This document shows, piece by piece, positions 1 to 9,993 of a stretch of DNA of 64,000 nt (its first letter is position 1; the number at the start of each line of letters is the position of its first letter). The DNA comes from Shimia aestuarii (GTDB lineage: Bacteria; Pseudomonadota; Alphaproteobacteria; Rhodobacterales; Rhodobacteraceae). Both the position numbers and the translations under genes were made by a program. Location: contig NZ_JAKVRD010000003.1 in assembly GCF_022814865.1 (NCBI RefSeq), positions 156,001 to 220,000 on the forward strand. The letters are read 5' to 3'. The notes under the pieces were generated by a model that saw nothing but the letters and a program-made list of their open reading frames with translations, had not been told where the DNA came from and ran no database searches.

Positions 1-726
1 CGGGCGCGCATCCGCCTTGGCCGCCGCAATCGCCTCGGCCACCGCCTCGCGGTCATGCCCGTCCACCGCCTGCACATGCCAGCCGCTCGCGGCAAACCGG
101 GCTTTCTGATCCGTCGAGGACGAGAGGCTCACACTGCCGTCAATGGTAATGTCATTGTCGTCCCAAAGCACAACCAACCGCCCAAGCCCCATATGGCCCG
201 CAAAATCAATCGCTTCGTGGCTGATCCCCTCCATGAGACAGCCATCCCCCGCGATCACATAAGTGTAGTGATCGACCAGCTCATCCCCGAACCGGGCCTG
301 CATCATCCGCTCGGCAAGCGCCATGCCGACCGCCGTGGTGATCCCTTGGCCCAACGGGCCGGTTGTCGTCTCGATCCCCTTGGCATGGCCATATTCCGGA
401 TGTCCCGCCGTGCGCGATCCCCATTGGCGAAAGGCGCGGATCTGGTCCATGCCCATATCGTCATAGCCCAAGAGGTTGTTGATCGCGTAGACCAGCATCG
501 AGCCATGCCCCGCACTCATCACAAAGCGATCCCGGTCCGGCCACGTGTCGGCGCTCGGATCCACAGTCATGAAACGGTTGAACAACACCGTCGCCACATC
601 CGCCATACCCATCGGCGCACCGGGGTGGCCCGAATTTGCCGCCTGCACCGCGTCCATGCTGAGCGCGCGAATGGCATTGGCCATCTGCGTCTCCATATCG
701 GTCGAAATTTTGGCCTGCTGGTTCAT
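1..726 (-). CDS. cbbT: Transketolase, N-terminal part (gene cut by window edge)
   Basis: Thiamine-diphosphate enzyme that moves two-carbon ketol units in the regenerative phase of the Calvin cycle and in the pentose phosphate pathway. The 242 visible residues carry transketolase hallmarks: the N-terminal [23 protein letters not shown] region (shown here in part as [10 protein letters not shown]), then GHGSMLVYA, a GPLGQG loop, and the ThDP-site GDGCLMEG. The ATG at 726 follows a GGAGGGAGA Shine-Dalgarno. The C-terminal two thirds lie left of the window. It is the third gene of a leftward cbbF-cbbP-cbbT operon, 26 bp after cbbP, so a Calvin-cycle assignment is favoured over a housekeeping tkt. 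The symbol rests on context. Confidence 0.93.
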   Translation of the reverse strand, partial: MNQQAKISTDMETQMANAIRALSMDAVQAANSGHPGAPMGMADVATVLFNRFMTVDPSADTWPDRDRFVMSAGHGSMLVYAINNLLGYDDMGMDQIRAFRQWGSRTAGHPEYGHAKGIETTTGPLGQGITTAVGMALAERMMQARFGDELVDHYTYVIAGDGCLMEGISHEAIDFAGHMGLGRLVVLWDDNDITIDGSVSLSSSTDQKARFAASGWHVQAVDGHDREAVAEAIAAAKADARP

Positions 727-752
727 GGTCTCTCCTCCCTCTCGCGCACGCC

Positions 753-1625
753 TCAGGCGCGCTTGCTCTCGCTCACCAGACGGTGAACCATCGGCGTGAA
801 AATAAGCTGCATCGCGAGGTCCATCTTGCCCCCCGGAATGACGATGGAATTCGCCCGGCTCATCCAGCTCCCCTCGATCATCGAGGTGAGATAGGGGAAG
901 TCGATGCCGCGCGGGTTCTTGAACCGGATCACCACGATGCTTTCATCCGCCGTCGGAATCCAACGCGCACAGAACGGGTTCGAGGTATCGACCACCGGCA
1001 CACGCTGAAAGTTCACGTCCGTTTCGATAAACTGCGGACAGATGCAATGCACATAGGCATGCATCCGGCGCAGGATCGTGTCCGTGACCGCCTCCGTCGT
1101 ATAGCCCCGCTGCGCCTTGTCGCGGTGAATCTTCTGGATCCATTCGAGGTTGATGACCGGCACCACCCCGATCTTGAGATCTGCAAACTTGGCAAGGTTC
1201 ACATCGTCATTGACGACCGCCCCATGCAGCCCCTCGTAGAACAATAGGTCCGATCCCTCCTCGAACTCGGACCAATCGGTGAAAAGCCCCGGCGCCACGC
1301 CATAGCGTTCGGCCTCCATATCGTCATGCACATAGTGCCGTGTGCGGCCCTTGCCGGTCTCGCCATAGTCGCGAAACACCCGCTCCAATTCGCCCAACTC
1401 GTTGGCATCATATGAGAAATGGCTAAACGTCTCGTCGCCCGCCGCCTTGCGCTTTTCCAACTCGGTCTTCATCGCCGCGCGGTCATAGCGGTGAAACGCA
1501 TCGCCCTCGATGCTCACCGCGCTGATCCCCTCGCGGCGGAAAATCTGGTCGAAGGTGGATTTGACCGTCGACGTGCCCGCGCCGGAAGAGCCCGTGACAG
1601 AGATGATAGGGTGTTTCTTGCTCAT
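753..1625 (-). CDS. cbbP: Phosphoribulokinase
   Basis: Phosphorylates ribulose 5-phosphate with ATP to ribulose 1,5-bisphosphate, the RuBisCO substrate; this reaction is diagnostic of the Calvin cycle. The 290-residue length is that of the proteobacterial class I enzyme. The P-loop GSSGAGTST sits at residues 12-20, followed by the family segment [10 protein letters not shown] near residue 40 and the conserved FYEGLHG further on. It lies 23 bp from cbbF and 26 bp from cbbT on the same strand, so the three are probably one transcript read leftward from the cbbR-facing promoter. No anomalies seen. Confidence 0.97.
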   Translation of the reverse strand: MSKKHPIISVTGSSGAGTSTVKSTFDQIFRREGISAVSIEGDAFHRYDRAAMKTELEKRKAAGDETFSHFSYDANELGELERVFRDYGETGKGRTRHYVHDDMEAERYGVAPGLFTDWSEFEEGSDLLFYEGLHGAVVNDDVNLAKFADLKIGVVPVINLEWIQKIHRDKAQRGYTTEAVTDTILRRMHAYVHCICPQFIETDVNFQRVPVVDTSNPFCARWIPTADESIVVIRFKNPRGIDFPYLTSMIEGSWMSRANSIVIPGGKMDLAMQLIFTPMVHRLVSESKRA

Positions 1626-1648
1626 GATGTCAGAGTCCTTTGCGCGCG

Positions 1649-2659
1649 TCAGTTGCGGAACAGACCACGGCTGCCGAACAGCGCCGAGACCTCGTGGTCG
1701 GGAAGATCGTGATAGGTCGCGACGCGGGCGACCTTCTCGGACGAACCAAATACGAAGGGTGTGCGCTGATGCAGGCGGCTCGCGCCCTTGCCCATGATCG
1801 GGTCACAGCCATCCGTGGCCCGCCCGCCCGCCTGTTCGACGACAAAGGCAATCGGCGCACATTCATAGAGCATCCGCAGCCGCCCCTGCTCATAGCCTTC
1901 ACGCTCGTCCGACGGATAAAGGAACACGCCCCCCCGCGTGATGATCCGATGGGTTTCCGCGACAAGCGACGCGACCCAACGCATGTTGAAATTGCGCCCG
2001 CGCGGCCCTGAATCGCCCGCGATGCAATCGTCGATGAAGGCGCGCACCGGCTTGGTCCAATGGCGATAGTTCGAAGCGTTGATGGCAAACTCGCTGCTCT
2101 GCGCCGGGATCACCACCCGCGCCTCGGCAAGTTCGAACCGCCCCGTTTCGGGATCAAGGATGTAGTGCTGCGTGCCATCGCCAAAGGTCACGACAAGCCC
2201 CGTCTGCGGCCCGTAGATCACGTAGCCGCCCGCAAGCTGTTCCGAGGCCGGTCGCAAGACACTCGCCTCGCCCGTCTCCTTGGCCTCATAGATCGAAAAG
2301 ATCGACCCGATAGAGACATTGACGTCAATATTCGACGACCCATCAAGCGGGTCCATCGCAACGACATATTTTCCTTTCGGGTTGAGCTCGATCACTTCGT
2401 CGCGCTCTTCCGAGGCCCAGAACCGCGTCGAGGTCGCGGCAAGCGCCTTGGCGAACATCTCGTCGGCAATCACGTCGAGCGCCTTCTGATCGTCGCCATC
2501 AGCATTCGCCGCCCCCACCTGCGCGCCCAGCGCCGCGCCAAGCGGCCCGCGCGCAATGATCCGCGCCACATCCATCGACACGGCGCAGATCGCCGCCATC
2601 ACCGGGCGCAGCGGCTCGGGGATGTGATCGGTCACAATCGGAGAGATGTTTTCAGGCAT
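1649..2659 (-). CDS. cbbF: Class I fructose-1,6-bisphosphatase
   Basis: Hydrolyses fructose 1,6-bisphosphate to fructose 6-phosphate. The metal- and phosphate-binding motif DPLDGSSN lies at residues 103-110 and the preceding acidic SEERDE at 83-88, as in class I FBPases. The frame extends to an upstream ATG at 2695, but ATG 2659 gives MPENISP and 336 residues, the usual family length, and the extension has no ribosome binding site, so the shorter form is preferred. First gene of the cbbF-cbbP-cbbT operon, divergent from cbbR. In a cbb operon such enzymes often also act on sedoheptulose 1,7-bisphosphate (family knowledge, not visible here). Confidence 0.96.
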   Translation of the reverse strand: MPENISPIVTDHIPEPLRPVMAAICAVSMDVARIIARGPLGAALGAQVGAANADGDDQKALDVIADEMFAKALAATSTRFWASEERDEVIELNPKGKYVVAMDPLDGSSNIDVNVSIGSIFSIYEAKETGEASVLRPASEQLAGGYVIYGPQTGLVVTFGDGTQHYILDPETGRFELAEARVVIPAQSSEFAINASNYRHWTKPVRAFIDDCIAGDSGPRGRNFNMRWVASLVAETHRIITRGGVFLYPSDEREGYEQGRLRMLYECAPIAFVVEQAGGRATDGCDPIMGKGASRLHQRTPFVFGSSEKVARVATYHDLPDHEVSALFGSRGLFRN

Positions 2660-2733
2660 GGCACTGTCCCAACTGGCGTTTGTTGGACATTGCATTCCAT
2701 AATCGAGATTGTTAGAAAATTTAAAAAATAGAC

Positions 2734-2748
2734 GTGCTGCATAAGCAC
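2734..2748. promoter_or_regulatory. Inverted repeat in the cbbR-cbbF intergenic region
   Basis: GTGCT and AGCAC form perfect 5-bp arms around a 5-bp centre, in an AT-rich gap of about 108 bp between the divergent cbbF and cbbR starts. CbbR proteins bind such divergent regions at LysR-type T-N11-A sites. That this dyad is the CbbR site is an inference from position; it lies only 19 bp before the cbbR ATG, so autoregulation is the more likely role. Confidence 0.45.
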
Positions 2749-2767
2749 ATTTTAATATGCGGTGAGG

Positions 2768-3703
2768 ATGCCAAAGAAAGAGTCCATAACTCTCAAGCAG
2801 TTACGTGCGCTGGCGGCAGTGGCCGATCACGGCACCATCACCGCTGCGGCTGAGACACTCGGCCTCACCCCCCCGGCGGTGCACACCCAACTGCGCGGTC
2901 TCGACGCCGCCATCGGCTCTCGCGTCCTCACCAGCAGCGGCGCAAGCGGTGCCGTGCTGACCGCCGAGGGCGAGGCGCTTCTGTCCACCGCGCTGCAAAT
3001 CGATTCCGTCCTGGATAGCTGCCTCGACAAGGTGCGCGCCTTGCGTGACGGCCAATCCGGGGTTGCCGTGCTCGGCGTGGTCTCGACCGGCAAGTATTTC
3101 GCCCCGGGCCTCGTTGTGCGCCTGCGCGATGCGCACCCCGATATCGACGTGATCCTGAAAGTCGGCAACCGCGACAAGATCATCGGCGACCTAAAACAAG
3201 GCGCCATCGAGCTTGCCATCATGGGCCGCCCCCCGCGCAGCCCGGCCAATATCTCCTACGAGATCGGCCCGCACCCGCACGTCATCATCGCCGCGCCCAG
3301 CCACCGCCTCGCTCAGGTCGACAACATAAGCCCCGCCGACCTCCTCTCCGAGACCTTCATCTCGCGCGAGCTTGGCTCTGGCACGCGTATCCTGATGATG
3401 CGCTACCTCGACCGCGTGGGCGAAGGCATGACCTACCGCCAAGTCGAGATGGGCAGCAACGAGACCATCAAACAGGCCGTGATCGCCGGGCTTGGCATCG
3501 CCATGATCTCGCAGCACACGGTGACGGACGAGTTGAATTCAGGCCGCCTTGTCGCGCTTGATGTGCCGGGCCTGCCTATCGTGCGGCACTGGTATCTGCT
3601 GCACCGCACCGACCTGCGCATGACCCCGACTTTGGAAACCGTGCGCGACTTCATCCTCGCGCTCAAGGCCGATTTCCTGCCCCGCCTGCGCGACGAGGCC
3701 TGA
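2768..3703 (+). CDS. cbbR: LysR-type Calvin-cycle regulator CbbR
   Basis: LysR-family transcription factor that in autotrophic proteobacteria activates cbb operons in response to metabolites such as RuBP or NADPH. It has an N-terminal winged helix-turn-helix (about residues 3-62, containing [20 protein letters not shown]) and a C-terminal periplasmic-binding-like effector domain with [19 protein letters not shown], a signature commonly seen in CbbR. A GTG at 2762 would add two residues; ATG 2768 was chosen. It is divergent from cbbF, the classical cbbR arrangement. It ends 57 bp from convergent puuD. Confidence 0.93.
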   Translation: MPKKESITLKQLRALAAVADHGTITAAAETLGLTPPAVHTQLRGLDAAIGSRVLTSSGASGAVLTAEGEALLSTALQIDSVLDSCLDKVRALRDGQSGVAVLGVVSTGKYFAPGLVVRLRDAHPDIDVILKVGNRDKIIGDLKQGAIELAIMGRPPRSPANISYEIGPHPHVIIAAPSHRLAQVDNISPADLLSETFISRELGSGTRILMMRYLDRVGEGMTYRQVEMGSNETIKQAVIAGLGIAMISQHTVTDELNSGRLVALDVPGLPIVRHWYLLHRTDLRMTPTLETVRDFILALKADFLPRLRDEA

Positions 3704-3760
3704 CCCGTTATCTTCAAAACAAAACGGCCCGGAACTTTCAAAGAATTCCGCGCCCGCGCT

Positions 3761-4990
3761 TCAGCCGCCCTGTGCCGCCTTGAACCATTCCGCGATGATC
3801 CGCCGCTCTTCCGGCTCCATCCAGCTTATATTGGCGGGCGGCATCGCGGTGCTGAGGGCGGCCTGCGTATAGATCCGCTTGGCCTCTGCCGCGATCTCCT
3901 GCGGCGTCTCAAGAAGCACGTTCTTCGGCGCATGACCGATCCCGTCCCAGAACGGCTCGCGCGCATGGCACATAGAGCAGCGCCCGAGGACGATATCCGT
4001 CACATCCTCGAACCCGTCCGCACTGGCGTAAACCTGCTCGGTGGTGGTGAAGGCGCGCGCTTCCTCTTCCTCAAGACTGCTATAGTCCGGCCCCGCCATC
4101 GACAGCACCATGATCGCCACGAAAAGCGCCACCGTCGCCCCCCAGGTCCACCATTTCATCCCACCGCGCGCATGCATCGTGTTGAAGAAATGCCGGATCG
4201 TGACCCCCATCAGGAAGACCAGCGCCGCAATGATCCAGTTATACTCGGTCGCGAATGCCAGCGGGTAGTGATTGCTCAGCATCAGGAAGATCACCGGCAA
4301 CGTGAGATAGTTGTTATGGGTCGAGCGCAGCTTGGCGATCTTGCCGAATTTCGGGTCTGGCTTGCGCCCGGCCTTGAGGTCCGCGACCACAATGCGCTGG
4401 TTCGGCATGATGATGAAAAAGACATTCGCCGTCATGATCGTCGCGGTGAACGCCCCGAGGTGAAGCATCATCGCCCGACCCGTGAAGACCTGCGTATAGC
4501 CCCAGCCCATCGCCACAAGCAGCGCGAACAAAAGCAGCATCAAAAGCGTCGGCTTTTCCGACAGCCCCGATTTGCAGAGGCGGTCATAAACGATCCAGCC
4601 AATGGTAAGCGACACCGCCGACAAGAGCACCCCCTGCCACAGAACCATCTCGGTCTTGCTCGCATCGATGAGGTAAAGCTCGCCCCCCATCCAATAGACC
4701 ACCATCAAGAGCGCCGCCCCGCTGAGCCACGTGGAATAACTCTCCCACTTGAACCAGATGAGGTGTTCCGGCATCGCCGCCGGGGCCACGAGGTATTTGC
4801 GGATATGGTAGAACCCGCCCCCATGCACCTGCCATTCCTCGCCATCCGCGCCCCCGAGGTCTCCCTCGCGGCGCAGGCCAAGGTCCAGCGCGATAAAGTA
4901 AAAGGACGACCCGATCCACGCGATCGCCGTGATGACATGAAGCCAGCGCAGGGCGAACTCCGCCCAGTCGATCAGAAAGGTCATAACCAT
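3761..4990 (-). CDS. puuD: Membrane urate oxidase (urate hydroxylase) PuuD with C-terminal cytochrome c
   Basis: Oxidises urate to 5-hydroxyisourate and passes electrons to the respiratory chain instead of O2 (established for the Agrobacterium-type PuuD family). The N-terminal roughly 310 residues are a multi-span membrane domain of about eight hydrophobic helices with many conserved His residues; the C-terminal cytochrome c domain shows CSMCH at about residues 338-342 and a candidate axial Met in MPPAN near 383. ATG 4990 is preferred over the longer GTG 4999 because AGGGGTG precedes it by 6 nt. Length is 409 residues. Divergent from a LysR gene that may control it; UraH, the next enzyme, is about 1 kb away. 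Confidence 0.93.
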   Translation of the reverse strand: MVMTFLIDWAEFALRWLHVITAIAWIGSSFYFIALDLGLRREGDLGGADGEEWQVHGGGFYHIRKYLVAPAAMPEHLIWFKWESYSTWLSGAALLMVVYWMGGELYLIDASKTEMVLWQGVLLSAVSLTIGWIVYDRLCKSGLSEKPTLLMLLLFALLVAMGWGYTQVFTGRAMMLHLGAFTATIMTANVFFIIMPNQRIVVADLKAGRKPDPKFGKIAKLRSTHNNYLTLPVIFLMLSNHYPLAFATEYNWIIAALVFLMGVTIRHFFNTMHARGGMKWWTWGATVALFVAIMVLSMAGPDYSSLEEEEARAFTTTEQVYASADGFEDVTDIVLGRCSMCHAREPFWDGIGHAPKNVLLETPQEIAAEAKRIYTQAALSTAMPPANISWMEPEERRIIAEWFKAAQGG

Positions 4991-5095
4991 GGTGCACACC
5001 CCTGTTTTTGCCGTGCGGGCACCGTAGCGCCTGCGAGACTTTTCCTCTATTGTAGAAAAAATCCGAAGAGCTTCAAAGAAAACCAGAAAATCAAC

Positions 5096-6025
5096 ATGTC
5101 CTATCTCGACAATATCCGCACCTTTGTGCGCGTCTATGAATTGGGCAATATGTCCGCAGCCGCCCGCGATCAGCGCATTTCTGCGGCCGTCGCCTCGTCA
5201 CGGATTTCACAGCTCGAAGAATACCTTGGCGTGCGCCTCTTCATGCGCACCACCCGTCAGTTGAACGCCACAGAACAGGGCGAGGTCTTCTACGGTGGCG
5301 CCTGCAAGATTCTCGACACGATCGACGAGGCCGAGGCAGCGGTGAGTTCCATCACCCAATCCCCACGCGGGAGCCTGCATGTCGCGGCCCCGCTAGGCAT
5401 CGGGCGCCGCCTCATCGCGCCGCATGTGCCCGCCTTCAAGGCGCAATACCCGCAAATCGACCTCCGCCTGCGCCTGTCCGACCGCAAGCTCGACCTGACC
5501 GCCGAAGGGCTCGATGTGGCCTTTTTTCTGGGTGTGCCGGAAGATAGCACGCTTCGGATGCGCAAGTTCGCGGATTGTCCGCGCGTGCTCTGCGCCGCGC
5601 CAACCTATCTCGAAACGCGCGGCCTACCGGGCGCCCCGGACGAGCTGACGAGCGGCAAACATGACTGCCTGAACCTGCGCTATCCCGGTGCGCCGGAATT
5701 CCAATGGACGTTGCAAACCCCAGACGGCAATCGAAAATTCGCCGTGCGCGGGCCGTTTGAATCCGATGATGGCGACGTGTTGACCAACTGGGCGCTCGAA
5801 GGCCACGGCATCATTCTCAAACCCGTCTTCGAGATCTCAGAACACCTCGCCTCCGGCGCTCTCGTGCCTGTCCTCACAGACTCGCCCCCGGTGCCAATTC
5901 ACCTCGCTTGCCTCTACACCCACCGCCGCCACCAAGACCCGAAAACCCGGCTCTTCATCGATTTCATGGCGACACGGATTCAGGACGAACTGGCCAAGCG
6001 ACAGGTGCTGTCAGACCCGGTCTAG
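5096..6025 (+). CDS. LysR-family regulator in the purine catabolism cluster
   Basis: Predicted LysR-type transcription factor of 309 residues. The HTH occupies residues about 1-60 ([20 protein letters not shown], then [14 protein letters not shown]), followed by a substrate-sensing domain. The open frame runs upstream to 3932, but that extension is only the complement of puuD; ATG 5096 gives the canonical LysR N-terminus. It is divergent from puuD with a gap of about 105 bp and overlaps the tail of convergent uraH by 4 bp. Location suggests control of urate degradation; the effector is unknown. Confidence 0.88.
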   Translation: MSYLDNIRTFVRVYELGNMSAAARDQRISAAVASSRISQLEEYLGVRLFMRTTRQLNATEQGEVFYGGACKILDTIDEAEAAVSSITQSPRGSLHVAAPLGIGRRLIAPHVPAFKAQYPQIDLRLRLSDRKLDLTAEGLDVAFFLGVPEDSTLRMRKFADCPRVLCAAPTYLETRGLPGAPDELTSGKHDCLNLRYPGAPEFQWTLQTPDGNRKFAVRGPFESDDGDVLTNWALEGHGIILKPVFEISEHLASGALVPVLTDSPPVPIHLACLYTHRRHQDPKTRLFIDFMATRIQDELAKRQVLSDPV

Positions 6026-6375
6026 CTACCGCGATAGGTCGAATAGCCGAACGGCGAGAGCAGAAGCGGCACGTGGTAATGCGCGGCTTCGCTCATCCCG
6101 AACCGAAGCGGCACCACGTCAAGGAAGCGTGGCTCCTCAGGCGGCGTGCCACAGGCATCGAGATAGTCGCCTGCGTGAAAGACAAGCTCATAGGTGCCAA
6201 TCGCAAACTCTTCCTTAGGCAGGATTTGCGCATCCGTGCGCCCGTCCGCATTGGTCACAAGGCTACGCAGATGGGTCCGGGCCTCGCCCTCGATCCGGTA
6301 GAGGTCAATCTTCATCCCCTGCGCCGGACACCCCTGCGCGGTATCCAGAACATGCGTTGTGAGATATCCAGACAT
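6022..6375 (-). CDS. uraH: 5-hydroxyisourate hydrolase (transthyretin-like)
   Basis: Opens the ring of 5-hydroxyisourate, the PuuD product, to OHCU. Its 117 residues match the family; the N-terminal [15 protein letters not shown] and the invariant C-terminal YRGS (residues 114-117) are signatures of the hydrolase and distinguish it from vertebrate transthyretin. It is transcribed leftward, convergent with the LysR gene and divergent from puuE-uraD across 134 bp. Confidence 0.96.
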   Translation of the reverse strand: MSGYLTTHVLDTAQGCPAQGMKIDLYRIEGEARTHLRSLVTNADGRTDAQILPKEEFAIGTYELVFHAGDYLDACGTPPEEPRFLDVVPLRFGMSEAAHYHVPLLLSPFGYSTYRGS

Positions 6376-6509
6376 GCTATGCTCCCAATCTGTTCAATCG
6401 CCCCCTTGTGGCGACAAATCCGCCCGAAAGACAGGCACCAGTAGCAAAGAACACTTTCAAAAAATCAATGAAAGTTTTTCGAATTGTTGTGAGATAGAGA
6501 TAAACGATC

Positions 6510-7943
6510 ATGACCGGAGACCCAAACGTGAGCAGATATCCCCGCGATATGCGTGGCTACGGCCCCAACGCGCCCGATCCTCAATGGCCGGGCGGCGCCA
6601 AGATCGCCGTCCAATTCGTCCTCAACTACGAAGAAGGCGGTGAAAACTGCGTCCTTCACGGCGACGCAGGCTCCGAGGCGTTCCTGTCTGACATCGCGGG
6701 GGCCGCCTCTTGGCCCGGTCAACGCCATTGGAACATGGAATCGATCTATGAATACGGCGCACGCGCCGGCTTCTGGCGCCTGCACCGCCTCTTTACCGGC
6801 GCAGACATCCCGGTGACGATCTACGGCGTCGCTTCCGCACTCGCCCGCTCGCCCGAGCAGGTCGCGTCGATGAAAGCCGCCGATTGGGAAATCGCCTCGC
6901 ACGGGCTCAAATGGGTCGAACACAAGGACATGCCCGAAGAGGACGAACGCGCCGCCATCGCCGAGGCCGTGCGCCTGCATACCGAGGTCGTGGGCGCGCG
7001 CCCGCGCGGCTGGTATACCGGACGCTGTAGCGCCAATACCGTCCGCCTCGTCGCCGAAGAAGCCGGGTTCGACTATATCTCCGACACCTACGATGACGAC
7101 CTGCCCTATTGGCTGGAGGTCGGCGAGCGCGATCAGCTCATCATCCCCTACACGCTTAAAGCCAACGACATGCGCTTCGCGACCGCGCCGGGCTATATCA
7201 CCGGCGAACAGTTCTTCACCTACCTCAAAGACGCCTTCGACACGCTTTACGCCGAGGGCGAGGCAGGCGCGGCCAAGATGATGTCCATCGGCCTGCATTG
7301 CCGCCTTATCGGCCGTCCGGGCAAGCTCGCGGGCCTGAAACGCTTCCTCGACTACATCCAAGGGTTCGAAGGCGTCTGGACCCCGCGCCGCATCGACATT
7401 GCCGAGCACTGGGCCAAGACCCATCCCCATGCCCGCTGGCAACGCCCCTCCGAGATGTCGCGCGAAGACTTCGTCGCGGCCTATGGCGGCATTTTTGAGC
7501 ATTCCCCATGGATCGCAGAAGGCGCGCATGGGCTCGAGCTTGGCCCCGCCCATGACTGCGCCGCAGGTGTCCACAACGCGCTCTGCCGCATCTTCCGCAC
7601 CGCCTCGGACGACAAACGCCTCGCCGTGCTCAACGCCCACCCCGACCTCGCCGGCAAACTCGCCGCCGCAGGCCGCCTGACAAGCGAAAGCACCTCCGAA
7701 CAGGCCAGCGCCGGGCTCGACATGCTCACCGACACGGAACGCGAGAACTTCACCGCGCTCAATACCGCCTATGTCAAAAAACACGGCTTTCCCTTCATCA
7801 TCGCCGTGCGCGACCACGACAAGGCCTCGATCCTCGCCGCCTTCACCCGCCGCATCGACAATGACACCGCGACCGAGATGAACGAGGCCTGCCGCCAGGT
7901 CGAGCGCATCGCAGAGTTCCGCCTGATGGACCTCCTGCCATGA
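6510..7943 (+). CDS. puuE: Bifunctional allantoinase PuuE / OHCU decarboxylase UraD fusion
   Basis: Predicted to catalyse two ureide steps: decarboxylation of OHCU to S-allantoin (UraD part) and hydrolysis of allantoin to allantoate (PuuE part). Residues about 1-310 are a polysaccharide-deacetylase-like PuuE domain (NYEEGGENC near 35, RHWNMESIYEYG, SHGLKWVEH). Residues about 316-477 are a full OHCU decarboxylase domain with HPDLAGK near 377, SEQASAGLD near 397 and KHGFPFIIAVR near 424. There is no stop or frameshift between them, so the fusion is real. The order of domains is the reverse of the reaction order. The stop overlaps the start of allA (ATGA), indicating translational coupling. Confidence 0.95.
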   Translation: MTGDPNVSRYPRDMRGYGPNAPDPQWPGGAKIAVQFVLNYEEGGENCVLHGDAGSEAFLSDIAGAASWPGQRHWNMESIYEYGARAGFWRLHRLFTGADIPVTIYGVASALARSPEQVASMKAADWEIASHGLKWVEHKDMPEEDERAAIAEAVRLHTEVVGARPRGWYTGRCSANTVRLVAEEAGFDYISDTYDDDLPYWLEVGERDQLIIPYTLKANDMRFATAPGYITGEQFFTYLKDAFDTLYAEGEAGAAKMMSIGLHCRLIGRPGKLAGLKRFLDYIQGFEGVWTPRRIDIAEHWAKTHPHARWQRPSEMSREDFVAAYGGIFEHSPWIAEGAHGLELGPAHDCAAGVHNALCRIFRTASDDKRLAVLNAHPDLAGKLAAAGRLTSESTSEQASAGLDMLTDTERENFTALNTAYVKKHGFPFIIAVRDHDKASILAAFTRRIDNDTATEMNEACRQVERIAEFRLMDLLP

Positions 7944-8428
7944 GCCGCACGATCACAGCCCAGCCCCTCACCGCCGACGCCTTCGCGCCCTTCGGCGATG
8001 TGATCGAATTGCGGGACACCCCCGACAAGATCATCAATCAGGGGCTTTGCGGGCGTCACCACGACCTCGCCACGCTGGATTTCGACGGTGGCCGCGCCGG
8101 GATCAGCCTCTTTGACGCGACCCCGCGCGCCTTTCCCTACCATCTCGACATGGTCGAACGTCACCCGCTCGGAAGCCAGGCCTTCCTGCCGCTCACCCCG
8201 GCGCCGTTCCTCGTCATCGTCGCACCGGATGAGGACGGCACGCCCGGCACGCCGCGCGCTTTCCTGACCGCGCCGCATCAGGGCATCAATTTTCACATCA
8301 ATACATGGCACGGCGTCCTGACACCGCTCCATGCCCCCGGCCTTTTCGCCGTGGTGGACCGGATCGGGGACGGCACGAACCTCGAAGAATACTGGTTCGA
8401 CGACCCCTATACCGTCGTCGCCCCGTAG
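7940..8428 (+). CDS. allA: Ureidoglycolate lyase
   Basis: Cupin-like enzyme that cleaves ureidoglycolate to glyoxylate and urea. It begins PLTADAFAPFGDVIEL and has NFHINTWHGVLTPL near residue 120, typical of AllA; 162 residues is the family length. Its ATG overlaps the puuE-uraD stop by 4 bp. No allantoate amidohydrolase or allantoicase is present in this window, so the step making ureidoglycolate must be encoded elsewhere. Confidence 0.94.
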   Translation: MSRTITAQPLTADAFAPFGDVIELRDTPDKIINQGLCGRHHDLATLDFDGGRAGISLFDATPRAFPYHLDMVERHPLGSQAFLPLTPAPFLVIVAPDEDGTPGTPRAFLTAPHQGINFHINTWHGVLTPLHAPGLFAVVDRIGDGTNLEEYWFDDPYTVVAP

Positions 8429-8487
8429 AAACTCCAACCCGTCGCCAAGAAACGGGCCCGCAACATACTGGAACAGGAAGGACTAGA

Positions 8488-9891
8488 ATGACTGATACGT
8501 CGATCGGGACCCCGGAACAGCTCCGCGATCCCAATTACACCCCCCAGCTCGCCAAGGCCGTGCCCCTCGGGATCCAGCACGTGCTTGCCATGTTCGTCTC
8601 CAACGTCACGCCCGCGATCATCGTCTGCGGCGCGGCAGGGTTTGGCTTTGGCTCCAACTCGCCCGACTTCCCCGAGATGATCTACATGATCCAGATGTCG
8701 ATGTTCTTCGCAGGCATCGCGACCCTGTTTCAGACCATCGGCTTCGGCCCCGTCGGCGCGCGCCTGCCCATTGTGCAAGGCACCTCCTTCGCCTTCATCC
8801 CGATCATGATCCCGCTTGTTGCGGGCAAAGGCGTCGATGCCGTCGCCGTCCTTATGGGCGGTGTGCTTGTCGGCGGCCTCTTCCACGCCATCCTTGGCCT
8901 CTTCATCGGCAAAATCCGCTTTGCCTTGCCGCCGCTCGTGACCGGGCTCGTGGTGACGATGATCGGCCTCGCGCTGGTCAAAGTCGGCATCCAATATGCC
9001 GCGGGCGGCGTTCCCGCCATCGGCACGCCGGAATATGGCAGCCTGCAAAACTGGTTCATCGCGGGCCTCGTGATCGTCGTGACCCTCGGCCTTAAATTCT
9101 ACGCCAAAGGCATGATGTCGGTCTCTGCCGTGCTGCTCGGCCTGCTGGTCGGCTATGTCGTGGCCTATTTCATGGGCATGGTGAGCTTCGCCAATGTCGG
9201 CCGCGCCGCGCCCATCGCGCTTCCGAACCCGCTGCATTTCGGGCTGGAATTCTCCTTCGCCGCGATCCTGGGCTTCTGCCTCATGTCCTTCGTCTCCGCA
9301 GTGGAAACCGTGGGCGACGTCTCGGGCATCACCAAGGGCGGCGCAGGCCGTGAAGCCACCGACAAAGAGATCCAGGGCGCGACCTTCGCAGACGGGATCG
9401 GCACCGCGATCTCCGGTCTCTTTGGCGCGCTTCCCAACACGTCGTTTAGCCAGAATGTCGGCCTCATCGCCATGACCGGCGTCATGAGCCGCCACGTCGT
9501 CACCATCGGCGCGCTCTTCCTGATCCTTGGTGGTCTCATCCCCAAGGTCGGCGCGATCATCTCGACAGTCCCGATCGAAGTGCTCGGCGGCGGCGTGATC
9601 GTTATGTTCGGCATGGTCGTCGCGGCAGGCGTCTCGATGCTCTCCGACGTGGACTGGAACCGCCGCAACATGGTGATCTTCGCGATTGCCCTGTCGCTCG
9701 GCCTCGGGCTTCAGCTCGAACCCGGCGCGCTGCAATACATGCCCGGCACGCTGAAAGTCCTCGCAACCTCCGGCATCCTGCCGGCCGCGATCATCGCCAT
9801 CGTGCTGAACCTGATCCTGCCGGAAGAGCTTGCCGCCGAAGCCACCGAGGAAATCGCCGGCGGCCACGCAGGCCACTCCCGCGACGACTAA
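8488..9891 (+). CDS. NCS2-family purine/xanthine/urate permease
   Basis: Inner-membrane nucleobase:cation symporter of about 14 predicted membrane spans and 467 residues. The NCS2 signature QNVGLIAMTG is present in its second half, and VQGTSFAFIP marks the TM3 region. ATG 8488 follows AGGAAGGAC; the frame remains open upstream to 8305 but that part overlaps allA antiparallel codon space and has no signal. It lies 59 bp after allA, so xanthine or urate import is likely; the exact substrate cannot be read from the sequence. Confidence 0.92.
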   Translation: MTDTSIGTPEQLRDPNYTPQLAKAVPLGIQHVLAMFVSNVTPAIIVCGAAGFGFGSNSPDFPEMIYMIQMSMFFAGIATLFQTIGFGPVGARLPIVQGTSFAFIPIMIPLVAGKGVDAVAVLMGGVLVGGLFHAILGLFIGKIRFALPPLVTGLVVTMIGLALVKVGIQYAAGGVPAIGTPEYGSLQNWFIAGLVIVVTLGLKFYAKGMMSVSAVLLGLLVGYVVAYFMGMVSFANVGRAAPIALPNPLHFGLEFSFAAILGFCLMSFVSAVETVGDVSGITKGGAGREATDKEIQGATFADGIGTAISGLFGALPNTSFSQNVGLIAMTGVMSRHVVTIGALFLILGGLIPKVGAIISTVPIEVLGGGVIVMFGMVVAAGVSMLSDVDWNRRNMVIFAIALSLGLGLQLEPGALQYMPGTLKVLATSGILPAAIIAIVLNLILPEELAAEATEEIAGGHAGHSRDD

Positions 9892-9916
9892 ACCCTCGCA
9901 CGGGAACGACACACCG

Positions 9917-9947
9917 AAACCGGGGCGCTACGGCGTCCCGGTTTTTC
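9917..9947 (+). terminator. Rho-independent terminator after the purine operon
   Basis: AACCGGG and CCCGGTT arms, with further GCG pairing inside, are followed by TTTTT about 25 bp after the permease stop. It ends the puuE-uraD/allA/permease transcript. Confidence 0.85.
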
Positions 9948-9959
9948 TTCGCGGCCCCC

Positions 9960-9993
9960 TCCTCAACCCGCACGCCCCGCTCACCATCGCGCG
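9960..9993. repeat. 34-bp dispersed repeat, copy A
   Basis: Matches 25944-25977 at 32 of 34 positions in the same orientation, core AACCCGCACGCCCCG. It sits just after the purine-operon terminator, at the left border of the accessory segment. The rest of the gap to 10170 shows no convincing gene, RNA or transposon end. Confidence 0.75.

Noticed and set aside
3932-5095. 697-residue plus-strand frame leading into the LysR gene
   Set aside because: The first 388 residues are the complement of puuD and have no family look; the true LysR start is ATG 5096.
8407-9912. Long minus-strand frame opposite the NCS2 permease
   Set aside because: His/Asp/Glu/Gly-rich shadow of a membrane protein gene; no ribosome site or motif.
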